A DNA stretch of 64,000 bases from Lota lota (GCA_026745465.1 JACYXH010000103.1:111001-175000); one strand, 5' to 3'. Counted from the stretch's first letter, positions 1 through 13,473 are shown. Translations and numbers: made by a program. The notes: generated by a model not told the origin, from the sequence alone.

Positions 1-1724
1 TTTCACATATATCTCGCTGCACTGTAAAACCACAGGCTGCTAATTGCTTTCACATTACATTGCCGCTGAAGGGGATGTTGGTGGCTTTCCAAGACCACCT
101 TGGTAGCGCTGGGGGCGTGGGGGGGTGGGGGTGGGGGGGGGGGGGGGGGTACGTATGCAAACATTCGGCCGCCCATCGCACTTCTCGCGCGCTTCACTGT
201 GGTCGAGTCAAGGCTTACGGGTAAACATGTAGGTGGCTACGCGACCGAGAGTCAAACACTTCATTGCTAATGTATATAAACAAGAATCTGTTCATGGAGA
301 ATTAGTAGACCATGGTGGTGTGAGGAAACTTGCACCAATTGTGCACTAGATGTCCAAGTCTGTAAATGGCTAACCTTTTAACACTACCACTCATTCTATG
401 TAGCTAACTTTGTTAAAAGTAGCTAACAGTCAGACAGATCAAAATTCACAGCAGAGCAGCTGGCAGGTCAACTGTTTAACAAAAATAAGTCAACACACAA
501 CTACAATTTGGCTAGTGAGGGCCTGGCTATTATAAGGTACCATTCAACATCTATCTAAAACCAGTGTTTGTGCCGTTATTGTGTTCACATTCATGTGTGT
601 ATGTAGATGCGCCATTTGATTTGTTACATCACACTGATTATCGCAAATAAGCATGTTATCAGTGCCCCCCACCCTCATGACTCTCACAAGGAAACCCCCC
701 CCCCCCCCCACACACACACACACACATACACACACTCACAGGAGGGTACTTTCCATACCATAATAAAAAGGTCTCAATAGAACATCCACGCTTGGGGCTC
801 AAAATGAAAATGTCAAGTGGAGGTCTTACAGCTACAATCACCAAAAATCAATATTGTCAAAATTTCCGCTGTGAACATGGTGGCTGTCGTCATGTCTGGT
901 GTGTTTTTTACCCTCATTCGTACTATACACTATACACTGGTCCGTAGTGCTGCCGGCCCGGCCAACAGAGAGGGTTACCCATGGGTAATGGACTCTCATG
1001 GGCTGAGATTAGCGCTGGCTAGCTTAGCCGCGGGGAGGTAAAGCAAACAGAGGCCAGGATCACGCAAGCCTAAGCCTCTTATACCGGCCCCACAGAGGAG
1101 CAGCTCATTGACTTCTGATGGCGGGATTAGGGTGGAGAGGTGTCACAGACAAAAGGAGCAGCGCTCCAATATACTGACAACATATCGGTATCCCCCTTAT
1201 CGGATTACGCACGTTGGCGGCCATTTGGTGTTTGGGATACCTTCTCGTTCGTGCTTATATTCTTTTTTGTGCATTCCCAGGAGGAGTATTTGATTGACGT
1301 GCCTTGGCCCGGGGGTTATATTTAAACATACGTGAGGGAAATGCAACAAAAAAGAAATCTCATTGCGTATTACAGATTCACTGTGTCATTTTCCATTCCA
1401 GTTTCCCTCCCTCTGTGCTTGGCAGGATCCACATCTCTTTCATCACTGCCCCTGTATGACGCTCACACACATACCATGGAACCATTAAGGTCCACAGGCC
1501 TCTCTCTCGCTCCCTCCACCCCAACAAACGCCCTCCCTCCCTCCCTCCCTCCCTCCCTCCAACCTCTTCAGCAACAGAAGGAGGCCGGGGGACTTTCATT
1601 TCCGGGACGGCTGACATCAATGTTCTCTGACAAACTCGGGAGAGTGGGATGGACAGAGAAGGGGAAAGGACATTTAAAAAGAGGATGATTAAATTTATGT
1701 GGCAGAAGGATCTAGACCGTTAAT

Positions 1725-1788
1725 AATTTATTAATAATAATTGATTGAATTTATATAGCGCTTTTCTAGGTACCCAAAGCGCTTTACA

Positions 1789-1871
<83 letters not shown>
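1725..1871 (+). repeat. Dispersed-repeat fragment plus (GT)n array
   Basis: The segment around 1740-1790 contains the 'tatagcgcttttctaggtac' and 'agcgctttacata' motifs seen in a common fish interspersed repeat. It runs directly into an uninterrupted (GT)40 array at 1791-1871. Family assignment is by familiarity of the motif only. Confidence 0.6.
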
Positions 1872-1872
<1 letters not shown>

Positions 1873-2284
1873 TGGGGTATGAGGTACACCTCATCCACTA
1901 CCAGTCAACTTAAGTTTGGGATTCATCCAACACTGTACAACATACCCACATTAGCTCCAGCTTTGATAAGGGATCCAGATGTTACATAAGATAACTGCTT
2001 GAAGCAGAAATATTAAAGTAGAAGTGAGAAAACACAATTTTGCCTTATAATCCCATCATTCTCTCTCAGAATGGAGGGGTGTCCACAGAGAGCCAACCAC
2101 TAAATTCCACATCCCCGCAGAATAAATTCATAAATTGTGAGGATTTCTCGCCGAATCATACCCACAGTTATAATACGGAGCATACACCTTTTTTGAGTTA
2201 AGAACAGAAAGCATGAAGTGGCTTCGCTTCACAAGAGATGGATTCCTGTTCTGTGACTGTACCCCCCTAATCCCTCTCCCATCC

Positions 2285-2390
<106 letters not shown>

Positions 2391-5300
2391 TGAATCCGTC
2401 GGTCCTCATACTTCCAGCTCTATACACTTTCCTCAGGCGCGCGGCCGTCAAGACTGCCTTCGGTTTATGGAGTCGCGCGGCGTGTGATCTGCAATGCTGA
2501 CTAAAGTGTTTTCGGGGGGGATTTGTGGACCATATCCTGCCATGTCTGACAGGAAGTGACAACGCTCGGCCACTTCTCCTCCGACCCGGGGCGGCTGAGT
2601 GCCACACATAAGCGGCGGTTTCTCCAGAGTGAAGTATAGCCTGGGTGCAGCGGGCGGCCCGGCAGTTGTGGCCATGGCCTCCTGGGATTAGCATCGCGGA
2701 GAACCCCTTTACACCAGATTACTGGGTCAGTGTGGTCAACACACATTTAGAATGGATGGCAAAAGAAAAGTGGGATCTCAGCTCGGAGGAATATGACACT
2801 CTCAGCAGGGAAGCCAAGTTCAATTATGGTTATCCGAGGGAAGGACTTGTGGATGGTTTGGGATGTTTGCTCGGTTCAAAAGAAACATTCAAACATTATT
2901 TTAGCTAAATAGTAAAAATAAATAAAAATAAAATGGCAAAATAAAAAGATATTGTCTCCATTTCCAGTTTACCAGTTTACCGTCTCCAGTCCAGCTGATA
3001 CAATAGCAGTCGTCTCTGGCATACTCTATGATGGCTAATATTATAAGCTACAGCAGCATGTTGGACCGGAGCGAAGCGTTGAGCACGGTCCCTATGCCCA
3101 AGCTGAATGTATAGTTCTTAACTCCAAAGCTATGACCTTGGAACAAAACTATTTTGCCACTGGTGGGTATTTCACGACCAGCTCCTCGTCACGGGTCAGA
3201 AAGGCTTCAGAAGCTATTTGTGTGTTGCTATAAGTGGCTGATGATAAAGGAAGCTTTGTGGCCACAGACTAGAGGCACAGTACCATGACTTGGCTGTGCT
3301 CTAACAAACCAATCGGAAACGTTATTTTGGATTTCTGGGAAGAAAACTGTGTTCATAGCACACAGTGTGAAAGAGCAGATGAGCAAGGCGTGGGCCAGAC
3401 CCTCTCCAGTCTATTGTGTGAATCAAGTGGCTGGGCAAACAGGGGGTGATGGTTCACGGAGGGCCCGGCTGTGTGGGAACCATCTGACAAAGCAAAGGGC
3501 CCTGGTTAAACAAACAGGACAAGTCTGGCTCGTGGCGGGGCAGCCGCGAGGACTCTCTGGCTCTCTGGGAACAATGGCCGCCCTCCGCATTCATGCTCAG
3601 AGATGTGGGTCAAGTCCCATTTAATCCCGATCAATTCACTTTGAATCCCAATCTATTCCTGTCGAAAAGGGAAACGGCGATAGAACTGCAGGGGGGTGAT
3701 ACCAGTCTGTATTTATTTTTAACAGACGTTCATTTATGGCAGATTTTATCTGAAAAAAAGCATTATTTGAAAAAAAATTTTATTGTTCTCATAAAGTGCT
3801 TGCTTCTAAAGAAAGTGACTGGTCGTGTTAGGTGGGAATGGGATCAAAAGAAACTATTCAAATAAAGACTCCCATACAGATCGCAGAAGAGGTTAAAAGC
3901 ATCTAGACTTTTGATTTCCCTTTGAAAAACAATGGGATTAAAACACTTAAGGGTTAAACCCTCATGTCGTTCATCCTCTAGTGGGTCCTTGTGTTTAGTG
4001 GTCTTGTTAAACCAGCAGCTCAGAGTTAAACCTGTTTGGAGGAACTAATCTTCAAAAGATCAGAATTCCTTTTCGCAGGACTACCACAGGATTATAGTTC
4101 CTATGACTACTGATCATAATTATCGAGCAATAAGAAAAAGCCAAACAAATCCAAACACACTTTTCAGCATGCTGAATAAACACACCAAGGTCCTGACACC
4201 CAGGATATAAGTACACACACATCTGCACACACGCACACCCACGTACGCAAAAGGGAAGCCGTGAGTTATCTCATGCTGAACACAAATCATACGATGCCCC
4301 GTAAAATCACATTTCCTGCCTTCTAAACATCTCTGTTTTAATAGTTTTGTGAGGAAGGAGAAAGTGCTTTTTCAACTGCCGTTTTCCACATTAAAAAGCA
4401 GCGCAGGGACGGCGTGCCATGCAGACTATATCATTACAGTCAGACAGCAGGAGCAGCAGCGGGGGAATTGAACCAAATAAACATGCAGGAACAAGGGAAA
4501 GACTTGAGAGAGGGAGAACAAGAGAGAGAGAGTCATAAGCGTTTGCGTGAACTTATGAAAACAACATGTGATGATGTGCTATTAATAACTGCACAGCGAG
4601 GAGTTTATACACATATGTCAGCAGAGCTGATGGTCCGATGGCTGCCCTGGGCAACCATTAGGGAACTGTCAGGGAGAGAGATCAGAACCTCCCGGCATGC
4701 AGATATGTACAAGCACACTCCCGGAGACACGCGCTTTTGCATTCAGCTAAATCTCAATGTCGGTAAGAGCTCACAAGCATAACGTTGTTTGAGGTAATTG
4801 GGTGTTTCAACCACGTGGAGGGCTGCTACACTGCGATGTGAATGGATAATTATTACATTTATGAACGCTTTATCTTTTACCGAACGCTTGAAGTGGGAGG
4901 GGGCACAAAAGTGGACCAGAATAAAAATATTTACAGAGAAACATTCTCTGGATGGATTGACTAGTGGATGGGTGCGTTTTATTCATGAGAAACGTTCTGG
5001 TTCAGATATATTTTAACGGAGTAAATAGCAGAAGTAGAAAAGTTACATAGTGAAGGGTTTAACATCACCACAGGTGACGCGGCAGTAATGGCCACTTCCA
5101 GCCAAAGTAATGTCCACTAGTTTCTCCCCAGCATGGGGAATAACCTCTCTGCCCCCCTTTGCTTATGATGTGCATCCTGAATAAAATAAATAAATAAGTG
5201 ATGTGCTCATCATCTTGGTTAGATTTTTCAGACGGTTTCCGCAGAATACTCCATAGCATAGAAGCTAGAGAGGTTGGGCCTGCTAGGTGTGGTCAACGCG

Positions 5301-6139
5301 GTGGTTATAGGTGGTCGGCGGTGCAGCCACGACACTCTGATTCCAATGCATTCCCCCTCAGTCTCCATACTACAGGGAGTCCCCTGTCGATGTAGACCAC
5401 TTCTACTGTTAACCAACCCGAACATCCTGTACACCGGCGCAGCTCTCCAGCGCTGGCTCTCTGGCCGGGACCCGAGTGTTTGCTTTAGGGAGAAATGATA
5501 CGAGGCTGATGAACACGCGGTGGGAAAGAGCCAGGTGGAGGGGGGAGTGAATGCATAAAAGCCTACTTCATCTGGAGAGAAGTCTTGACACAGACACACG
5601 TGTAAGAGGGAAGGGAAAACTAGCTAATGATGTCAGAAACGTGAGAGGCGGAGGGGAGGAAGAAAGAGAAAGAAATCCAACCATTGACTAATAAATTTCC
5701 ACCCCCTGCCCCCAACAAAATAAATATTAATATTTTTAGGCCGGTCAGGTATTTATTTATTGGTGGCTCGGTCGGTGTGCATAAAGAGCCGGTTATGGCG
5801 AAAGACCGAGATGGGCCGTCTCCGCGCTCCTTAATGCAACGCAAACAGGCTTTAGAAAGATTTACACAGACATGTAGGGGGGATTTGAAAACCGCCGTGT
5901 TTCAAACGCTGCGCGGCCTCCTCGCGGCAACGCCATGGTAACAAGGCTGGAGGATGCAGCGCGTGCTTGATGAGGGGAGTGCAGGAAACTGTAGTAAAAA
6001 AATGTATAATTCATTCATAACTCTCTTTATTCCCCTATGCAGCAGTCGATATTAAGACATTATGATATTGGTATGTACGGCTTATTGCATGAGACTCAAT
6101 CAAGTGTTGCTCGGTAGGGGTGGGGGAAAGAAAAGTACA

Positions 6140-6330
6140 ATTCTCGTAAGAATAGCCATTCTTATCTTCTATGATTCTGAATCGATATACTAAATCAAGA
6201 ATCGATTTAAAATCGGGAATTGATTTTAAATCGTGAATCGTTTTGAATTGAGTATCGATTTTTTATCTAGTCGTGAACCCAAGAATCTAAATTCAAAATC
6301 GAATAGTGAGATACAGAAAAATTTACACCC
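6140..6330. repeat. AATCGAT-rich interspersed element
   Basis: Many spaced copies of 'aatcgat' and its complement occur within about 190 bp, for example around 6179-6186, 6200-6206 and 6252-6258. This is the pattern of a degenerate interspersed repeat. The family is not identified. Confidence 0.4.
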
Positions 6331-7384
6331 TATTGCTCGGTCATCAAAACACTGGATTAACACGTGGCCATTCAATCGTCCTTCTATTGAATAAACACTC
6401 AGGAGAGCAAGGATCAGCAAAACAATGACACAGAGCTGTGCATAAAACATATACAGTAAAAGACACCGCCGCCACTTCCACAGCCCACAGAGTCTCTTCA
6501 ACACAGTTCCCCACCCACACCAATGTCCTCAATCTTTGTTGTAATCTGGTGTTGTGATTTACTGTTTATGGATTTTATTACAGATTTACTTTGTTTTTCC
6601 TCCACCAGAGTCTGAGCTCCTTAGCGGACTGTAAATTGCAGGAAGGAGGCTAGCGAGGAGGGGGGGGGGGGGGGGGGGGGGGGGAGCGGTCATGCTTGGC
6701 CTCAGCTTGTGGTAGTAGATACTTTATCAGACGTCTCAAACGAGGGTCTGAGTGAACTTTATTTAGCCCTCAATTAATCACCCGATCGCCCGACAAAAGA
6801 AAAAAAAGATATATATTTTTTTACAAAGTGTGCCCCATGTGCAGCTTTGAAGTTTAAAGAGGCCTTTGCCTGTTATAGAACACGACATTAAAATATGGCA
6901 GATAAAGAGCTGTCTTCTTCTCCTTCAGAGCTGACATGTTATCAACGCATTCCAGCCACTGAGTCCATGGGAAAACAATGGTGCTATTTGTATCACCCAC
7001 CTCAGGCGTCTGGCAGAAAACACACAGTACACCTTGTCATCACCGGGATGCTAGGACATGAGGCATTCAATGATAGCGGTCATATGCTACAGCACTGACA
7101 GCCCAGAAGATGGCCAAAGCAATGGGTTTCTTCATGCCACTCAAAGTACCAAGAATGTTCACTTGAATTCCATTTTCCTTTAGCATTAGTATTATTATTG
7201 TGACCACCTTATTACGTTACCGACCACCCGTGTAAACATAGCGTTTCAGTTATCTTCTGCACTTCGGTCCTAAATGATGAATCTGGAAATCTCTGTGTCA
7301 ATAAAACTTTTAAATATCGGCAGATAATAAAAGGACGAGGCCAGGATGCACATGCAAAATCTTTGCTTGTATTAAAAAGGGATT

Positions 7385-7570
7385 TTAATATTGTGTTTGT
7401 TTTTTCTGTTTGTATTTAGGTGCTTTTAGGAACCTTGCCATATGTATTTATTGACTTACATCTTTGCATGTTTGGATGTGGAATGTTTGTCCTTCACGGC
7501 TGCAGCATGGATGAAAGCCCAAGCCAATGTTCCACTTTGTGGGACAATAAAGTTAATCTTCAATCTTGAA
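7385..7570 (+). repeat. LINE-like 3' tail
   Basis: The end of this stretch, 'tttgtgggacaataaagtta' followed by short ATCTT-type repeats at about 7537-7567, has the form of the 3' terminus of L2/CR1-type retrotransposons common in fish. No reverse transcriptase reading frame is present, so it is a 5'-truncated relic. Confidence 0.45.
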
Positions 7571-7989
7571 CATCAATTAAAGAATTAGCACAGGACATCC
7601 TCCCAACAAGCCCGCCCCCGGGCGAATGTTGAACCCAGGGCCGAGGAAACCCAGGCACGACACATGTGCCTCGTAACAAATGGGAAGTAGGTAATGGCTG
7701 ATGCGGGCTGCCATGGTTACGTAGCACTGATGTTTTGAATCAGTGACATGAAGCAGTGCTGCGGCGCATGATGTACGACCGCGCGCTGATTAACCCAACC
7801 GTCTGCATTTCCCCCACTTCTTTTTCACACGCTCTAAAACTGACTCTGGTCTGTCCCAAAAAACAAAGCAAAAGTCAGCTCGCTCGGTTTTACATCTGTT
7901 TCACAAATAAAGAGCGCCGCCACATCCATCAATGTCTACTGAAAGCTTTTAGGGATGATCTCTGGTTGATGACCTGAGATTTAGGGGAG

Positions 7990-8217
7990 GGGAAGAGAGA
8001 GAGACTGAGAGACGGACCGAGAGAGACAGACAGACAGAGACAGACAATGAGACAGACAGACAGACAGACAGACAGAGACAGAGAGAGACAGAGACAGAAA
8101 GACAGAGACAGACAGACAGACAGAGACATACACACAGACAGAGACAGACAGAGAAAGACAGAGACAGACAGAAAGACAGAGACAGATACAAAAAGAGAGA
8201 CAGAGACAGAAAGAGCA
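7990..8217 (+). repeat. (GACA/GACAGA)n microsatellite
   Basis: An imperfect purine-rich array of GACA, GAGA and GACAGA units runs for about 225 bp. All three reading frames stay open across parts of it, giving low-complexity Ser/Leu/Cys or Asp/Arg/Gln frames that should not be called as genes. Confidence 0.9.
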
Positions 8218-8880
8218 GGGGCATTGTTTCAGAAGCAGAGCTGAGCCATCTAGGTGACGATATAGGTGCAACCTAGCCAGCCTGACCCAGGCCACAGCAG
8301 GCCACTAGGATACAGATGCTCAAATGTTCACCAGATTACCTGAAGCGACATTTGCATTAGGCTTTAGTGCCAATACGGCATAACTAGTCATTTGAGACGT
8401 AGTTATGGTTTGATGCAAAAAAAGATCATAGAAGTCTGCATTCCTTTCTCCATGGCTAAATAACGTGCAACAAGTGCAGGGAGAGAGCAGAACAGCCTGG
8501 CTGGCTGGGAGGGTTCCCCACCCCAGAGGTAAAGTGCCTTTACTGTCAACACCGTGTCTCTGGTGCGTACGGGGTGGGAACCAGCCCACATGATTTATAG
8601 CCTCCCTGGCGTTTATTAAAAGGCAAAATGCACAGTTAAATCAGAATACCCGTATAGCTCCTTTCCTCTAGGGGCCTTGGGTCTAAAAAACTAAATGGCT
8701 AAGCCGGAAACGTAAACCTGCATGTGCCTTTTGTTAAAAATTGCATGTTTTTCCTGGGGTAAACTAGCTTAGACAGAGAAAACTAAATCCAGAGTTGGTG
8801 AACAAAGGTGATTGCATTCAGATAAAAGTAACATTCGTTTGAAAAAAGCCTCATATAGTTAGATCTACATCAAAACAAAG

Positions 8881-9190
8881 GTAACACTTTACAATAAGGC
8901 TACATTATTTAACATTAGTTAATGCAGTACAAGCATCAACGATTATTAAACCAGTTAATAAACAGTTAACTAATGGTCTAGTAGTAATGTAATAATGGTG
9001 TTCATGTTATCTAAGGTAATGGTGTTCATGTTAACTAAGGGATACATTTATATATAATTTAAAGGGTAAGGGTTAACCCTAACCATAACCCACTAACCCT
9101 AACCCCTATGCTAATGCTATATGATAATGCTTATTACTTATTAATCATTTTAATTAATGGTTAACTAATGTACCCTTATTGTAAATTGTA
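8881..9190. mobile_element. MITE-like non-autonomous DNA transposon, 310 bp
   Basis: The ends form long imperfect terminal inverted repeats: 'ctttacaataaggctacatt' near 8888 matches the inverted complement of 'gtacccttattgtaaattgt' at the right end, with similarity extending about 40 bp inward. The element is flanked by a perfect 12-bp direct repeat, ATCAAAACAAAG, at 8869-8880 and 9191-9202, which I read as a target-site duplication. The middle (about 9060-9110) carries telomere-like TAACCC/GGGTTA variants. It has no coding capacity. The superfamily is not assigned; 12 bp is longer than the 8-bp hAT or 2-bp Tc1 duplications. Confidence 0.8.
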
Positions 9191-10869
9191 ATCAAAACAA
9201 AGCTTAACACTGCTTAGCATCAGTAATAGACTAGAGAAGAAAAGAAGCATCAATGGGTCCCTATTCAGAATCCCAGAGTATTGGTGGAGTAGCCAGAGAC
9301 TCAAAGAGCAGGCTAAAGCCCTGTACCTAAACAGCAGAGTTATTTGGAATCTGCAAAGACGTCTAGTTTCCTTCTACAAATGTCCATTCTTTACATCCCC
9401 AACAAAGAGAGTTGGCGGGGCCGAGATCCACAGAGAGCTTAAGCCCCCTTTGCCTCATTGTAGTTTGATTATGCCACACTATCCTTCGCTTGAAGCTACA
9501 GACATTGCTACGACATTTTCAGTTTGTTTTTTTACTTGCTTGTGCAGCACTTTCTGAGTTAATGTGGCTTGTTCTTCTCAGCCTCACTTGTGTCACTTGG
9601 GTTAAAAGTGTCTGCTAAACGACTACAAATCAAGTGGAAATGATGAAGGGCAAATGTTAATAGATTTCACGGTGCTGTAACGACAGGGTCAGCAGAGTTC
9701 AAACATGTTTCCCAACATCTATTCAACAGTTAAAGTCAGAGTGACACACAAAGTGATTGTACATCTCTAAATAGCAAGCATTTAAAGTAAGTATTGCATA
9801 GGAAGTATAAATACCAATATCTTCATCAACACCATAGAGAGGCCTGGTCAATAACCTGATGAGTTTGGTTAAAAGGCAACACGAATAATGGTGATGTTTA
9901 CATTATTTCCATGAATGGGACTTTTGTGAAATTGTAAGAGCAATCCTCTTGCTTGTCCCATCATAAAAAAATAAATATTTGGGTTCAGAATTGAATATTA
10001 TTCAATTGTGTATTGTGGATTAAAAGTCCAGTCTACCTCATCAGCGAGAGAGTGATACTGGAAGAAGAGAAAAAGAGGGAGAAACAAATAGGTCTACGAA
10101 AACAGAAAGACGGACTGCGGGTCCGTATCAGTAAGCGTTTACTCAGCCCAGTATGAAATAGGCCTGCCAGTAAATAACGGCCACAAGCATTTAGGGAGCA
10201 CAAGATAATCCAAACAAAATAAATAAAATAAATAAAAAAGCATTAATCACTAACCATCTGGAAAGTTTTTTTTTCTGTTAGACAAAAATGAAAACATCAA
10301 AACATACTGTATTCCTGTAACTCTTTAAGACTGACCCATGCAGCTTTTTCTTTGAGAAACAAATCATGTTGAGGCCTACTTTTTCTATAGCCAGATAGTA
10401 TTTAATTCACTGGTAGAACCCATAGACTATATCAAATTATTTAAACTAAGCTAAACAAATGCATTGCAAATGTATTGAGGCATGCATGTTAAGGGCACAC
10501 CAAGACAATAGCCATCCAGCTGAGAGAAGGATGGCTATCCATCAGTGTTATTAAAAGCCCCATTGTCTTTCGATGGCGTTCAAACTTGTTGAATGGTTTC
10601 TCCTTGGCCCCTTACGGCGCACAGGCTTCAGAGGACAAACAAAAGATAATCTCAAAAACTAGGGATAATTTGCATGAGAAGAGTGGAGACCTACATGCTG
10701 CCACTTATATACTGATGAGTTTTAGCAGAAGTTCCGATGAGATAAATCCTTTTATTTTTATTTGATTGGGTGCATTGGGGTGCCCAATAGGCTACATCGG
10801 GAAAGGAGACGGAAAGAAGAACGGGTATTATTAGGCAACGTGAAACTTGAAAAATGTAGCCTCTCTTAC

Positions 10870-10975
10870 CTGTTGCGCCTATGTGTTGAATAATTTGGAG
10901 AAACACAACAGTCCAGAGAACTTTTGCTTGACATCTCCGCAGACGATGGGTCCAGGTTTCCCGAGTTGGATACAT
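10870..10975 (-). CDS. ror1: Candidate first coding exon of ror1 (signal peptide)
   Basis: On the minus strand an ATG at 10975 opens a frame of 35 codons plus one base that ends exactly at a perfect donor, CAG|gtaag (intron starts 10869). The peptide has a basic n-region (Arg5, Arg11, Arg13, Arg14, Lys18) followed by a hydrophobic core around residues 19-34, which fits a signal peptide. Exon phase 1 is what a signal-peptide exon upstream of an immunoglobulin-domain exon normally has. The location and strand are those expected for ror1 (receptor tyrosine kinase-like Wnt5a receptor), which follows PGM1 in vertebrates. Signal peptides are not conserved, so the sequence alone cannot prove identity. 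The remaining ror1 exons would lie left of the window. Confidence 0.42.
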
Positions 10976-12086
10976 TCCTCCGGCTCAGCGCTAACGTTAG
11001 TCCCTTTTTCACATCCACTGCAACAGTAAAGCACACGTGGGAAAAAAAGTAAGTTCGTAACGTCAACAAAAAAACATTCAACACAATTACTCGCGTCAAA
11101 CGTCCCGGTTGTTTACGTACAGTGCGTAAACACCATGGGAAGACGAGTGATCTCCTGGTGATAATGTGAACGCGAAGAAACAACCACTTGCGTATTCTTC
11201 CTCCTATGTTTCTCCCCGCTCCTCTCTCTTTTCTTGACTGTCTGGGTCCCAAACTCTTCCACCCCCCCCCCCCCCCCCCCTCCCCCCTCCGCTGTGAGCA
11301 AGTCCTTCGCCGGACAACTTGCGCCTAGAGCCACCTGGCTCTGATTAGGATGCTATGCGTCGCCACCGCGCGTCCATTACAGGAACTGCAAGGAAACGTT
11401 TGTTTCAAAAGTTTCACACAACACATGGTTTACGTCCCCCTCAATATTTAGAACGAGTGGATTTGACCCCCTGCATACAAATATGAAAGAAGCAGAGGAC
11501 TTTTATTTTGGAAAACCGCTATAACAAGAAGCAACAATGGGTCTTTGTTTTTCAGCATTGGGTCTTTTCTTACTCCCCAAAACACACAATCCCCGAACAA
11601 AATAGACAAAAGAGGATAGAAGAGTAAATCATGCCTATATACACATACGTGCGTGTAGACCCAGCAGGGATAATATTAAATGATAAAAGTATTGAAAGCA
11701 TTACAGAATGCCTGAGAACCTTACAGAGTTATGTTCCATTATATTTAGAATTTTGTGTTTTCCTTTAGATTAATAAAGAAATTTCCACCATAAATGAATG
11801 CAGAAAAAAAGCACGAATTAGTGCAGAACAATTTGTGTTTAACGCTCAGGATTTGATGAAATGCACATTTCTCGTGGTCAATTTACTTAATTTCGACCTC
11901 GGATAGACCACGGTTCTGTAGGTCTATTTGTGGCGCAGTAATCTCAGGTTAGTGCTGAGAAAAGGCGGGTCTGCAGCTGCCATTTAACCTTCTAGTGTTG
12001 GAAGACAGTGGCTCGATAATTTTTTACAACCCTCAGTCTGTCCTTTCAAACAGGAATTCCAAGCAGTCCAGTAGGCTCCTCAACCG

Positions 12087-12120
<34 letters not shown>
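12087..12120. repeat. Poly(C) homopolymer, 34 bp
   Basis: Uninterrupted C run on the plus strand. Similar G or C runs occur at 6660-6684, 11262-11280, 22412-22438, 32124-32144, 43916-43940, 53578-53602, 54454-54481 and 60212-60245. Exact lengths in an assembly of such runs are unreliable. Confidence 0.9.
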
Positions 12121-12283
12121 AGACCAAGGGAAGGTGTGAATAATGATGATAGATGAAGATGATGATGAATTCACAAGGTCTGCATTGGGCATATCCGACG
12201 GTGGTAATAAATCACCATTCTTTGATCAAGCGAGTAGTGAGGACCGAAACTAGTATAACCTGAATTATCTTGATCATCGCTGT

Positions 12284-12515
12284 ACACATGCATGCACGCA
12301 CAAACATGCACACAGGTAAGTACATCCAACAAACACACACGCAGACACACAAACACACACGCATATGCACACACACGCGTATGCCAACACAAGTCTGCAT
12401 ATGCGCATGCACACACACTTGTGCACACTCACTCAAACACATGCGCACACAAACACGCACACACATACGCATGCACATATGCACACTAACGCACACACAC
12501 ACATACGCACACAAC
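12284..12515. repeat. Degenerate CA/CG/TA alternating purine-pyrimidine tract
   Basis: About 230 bp of interrupted CACA with frequent 'catgcaca', 'cacacgcg' and 'catatgcgcatgc' segments, so purine and pyrimidine mostly alternate. Such tracts can adopt Z-DNA under torsional stress (known property). No gene is supported although all frames are open. Confidence 0.75.
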
Positions 12516-12604
12516 TTGCATGTGTATGGCATTTCATGATCTCTCTTTTGGTGCAGGTGATTATCACTGCACAAAACATCCTTCATCTTAGTTTAATAAA
12601 TACT

Positions 12605-12640
12605 AATATGCATTAGAATTACTTCATTCTAATGCATATT
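12605..12640. repeat. Perfect 15-bp inverted repeat (hairpin)
   Basis: Arm 12605-12619 (aatatgcattagaat) is the exact reverse complement of arm 12626-12640, with a 6-base spacer. It opens an AT-rich array of related 'ttcattctaatgcatacta' units running to about 12775. Confidence 0.8.
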
Positions 12641-12775
12641 CATTTATTTATTATTATGCATATTAGTTTATTCATTCTAATGCACACTAATTTATTCATT
12701 CTAATGCATACTATTTTATTCATTCTTGTCCATACTAGTTGACTCATTCTAATGCATACTAGTTTATTCATTCAG
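12626..12775 (+). repeat. Degenerate 24-28 bp minisatellite
   Basis: About five diverged copies of a unit built on 'tttattcattctaatgcata' follow one another with small insertions. No coding potential. Confidence 0.7.
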
Positions 12776-12854
12776 TACCATTGAGGAAAGCACTGGCGTT
12801 AGATCTGGAGTGTGTCCACAGGCTTTGCAAAATGGCTGCAAACTGCTCCTACAG

Positions 12855-12920
12855 ATGTGTTGACAGCATGCAGCAAATTCCCTACCCACAGGGATCAATA
12901 AATACTATATTCAACTAACT
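12855..12920 (+). repeat. LINE-like 3' tail (L2/CR1 type)
   Basis: The motif 'aattccctacccacagggat' followed by 'caataaatacta' has the form of the widespread teleost L2/CR1 retrotransposon terminus. Only a short 3' fragment is present. Confidence 0.45.
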
Positions 12921-13387
12921 CCACTTTGTATGAGTGACTTTAAGTCTCCTTAATGTAAGTCAATGCGTTCCCTTCTCTGCTGTTGCTCATCTGAACAGTG
13001 ATGAGGGTTGAGCGGTTTGTGGCAGCTGGTCCTTGATCGCTGCTTGCATCTGATCAGAACCAGGGCTGCAGTCTAGTCACACGATTGGAAATGTAAATAG
13101 AGAGTGCAATGTGTTCACTAATGATGATGATGGGGTATTCATGGTTTCTCAGAAGGTAAGAAAGGTTGGCTGATGTTTGAGTGTTTTTAGTCAAGGGGTT
13201 GTTTAGGGCACAGTCAATAGGCAAAGTTCTTGTTGAAACTGGTGAATATGAACACGCACACACATGGACAAACTGACACTGGCACACACATATGGACAAA
13301 CACACACACACACACACACTTTCATTGGTAGCATAGTTGAAAGGTAACCACATTTTCTCTGATAAGAAAAGGTGTCCATGGCACTAA

Positions 13388-13388
<1 letters not shown>

Positions 13389-13468
<80 letters not shown>

Positions 13469-13473
13469 CGCGT
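13389..13473 (+). repeat. (TG)n microsatellite with CG-rich end
   Basis: A (TG)37 array followed by 'cgcgcacgcg', again alternating purine-pyrimidine throughout. Confidence 0.95.

Noticed and set aside
9060-9110. True interstitial telomere array
   Set aside because: The TAACCC/GGGTTA units are few and degenerate and lie wholly inside a MITE.
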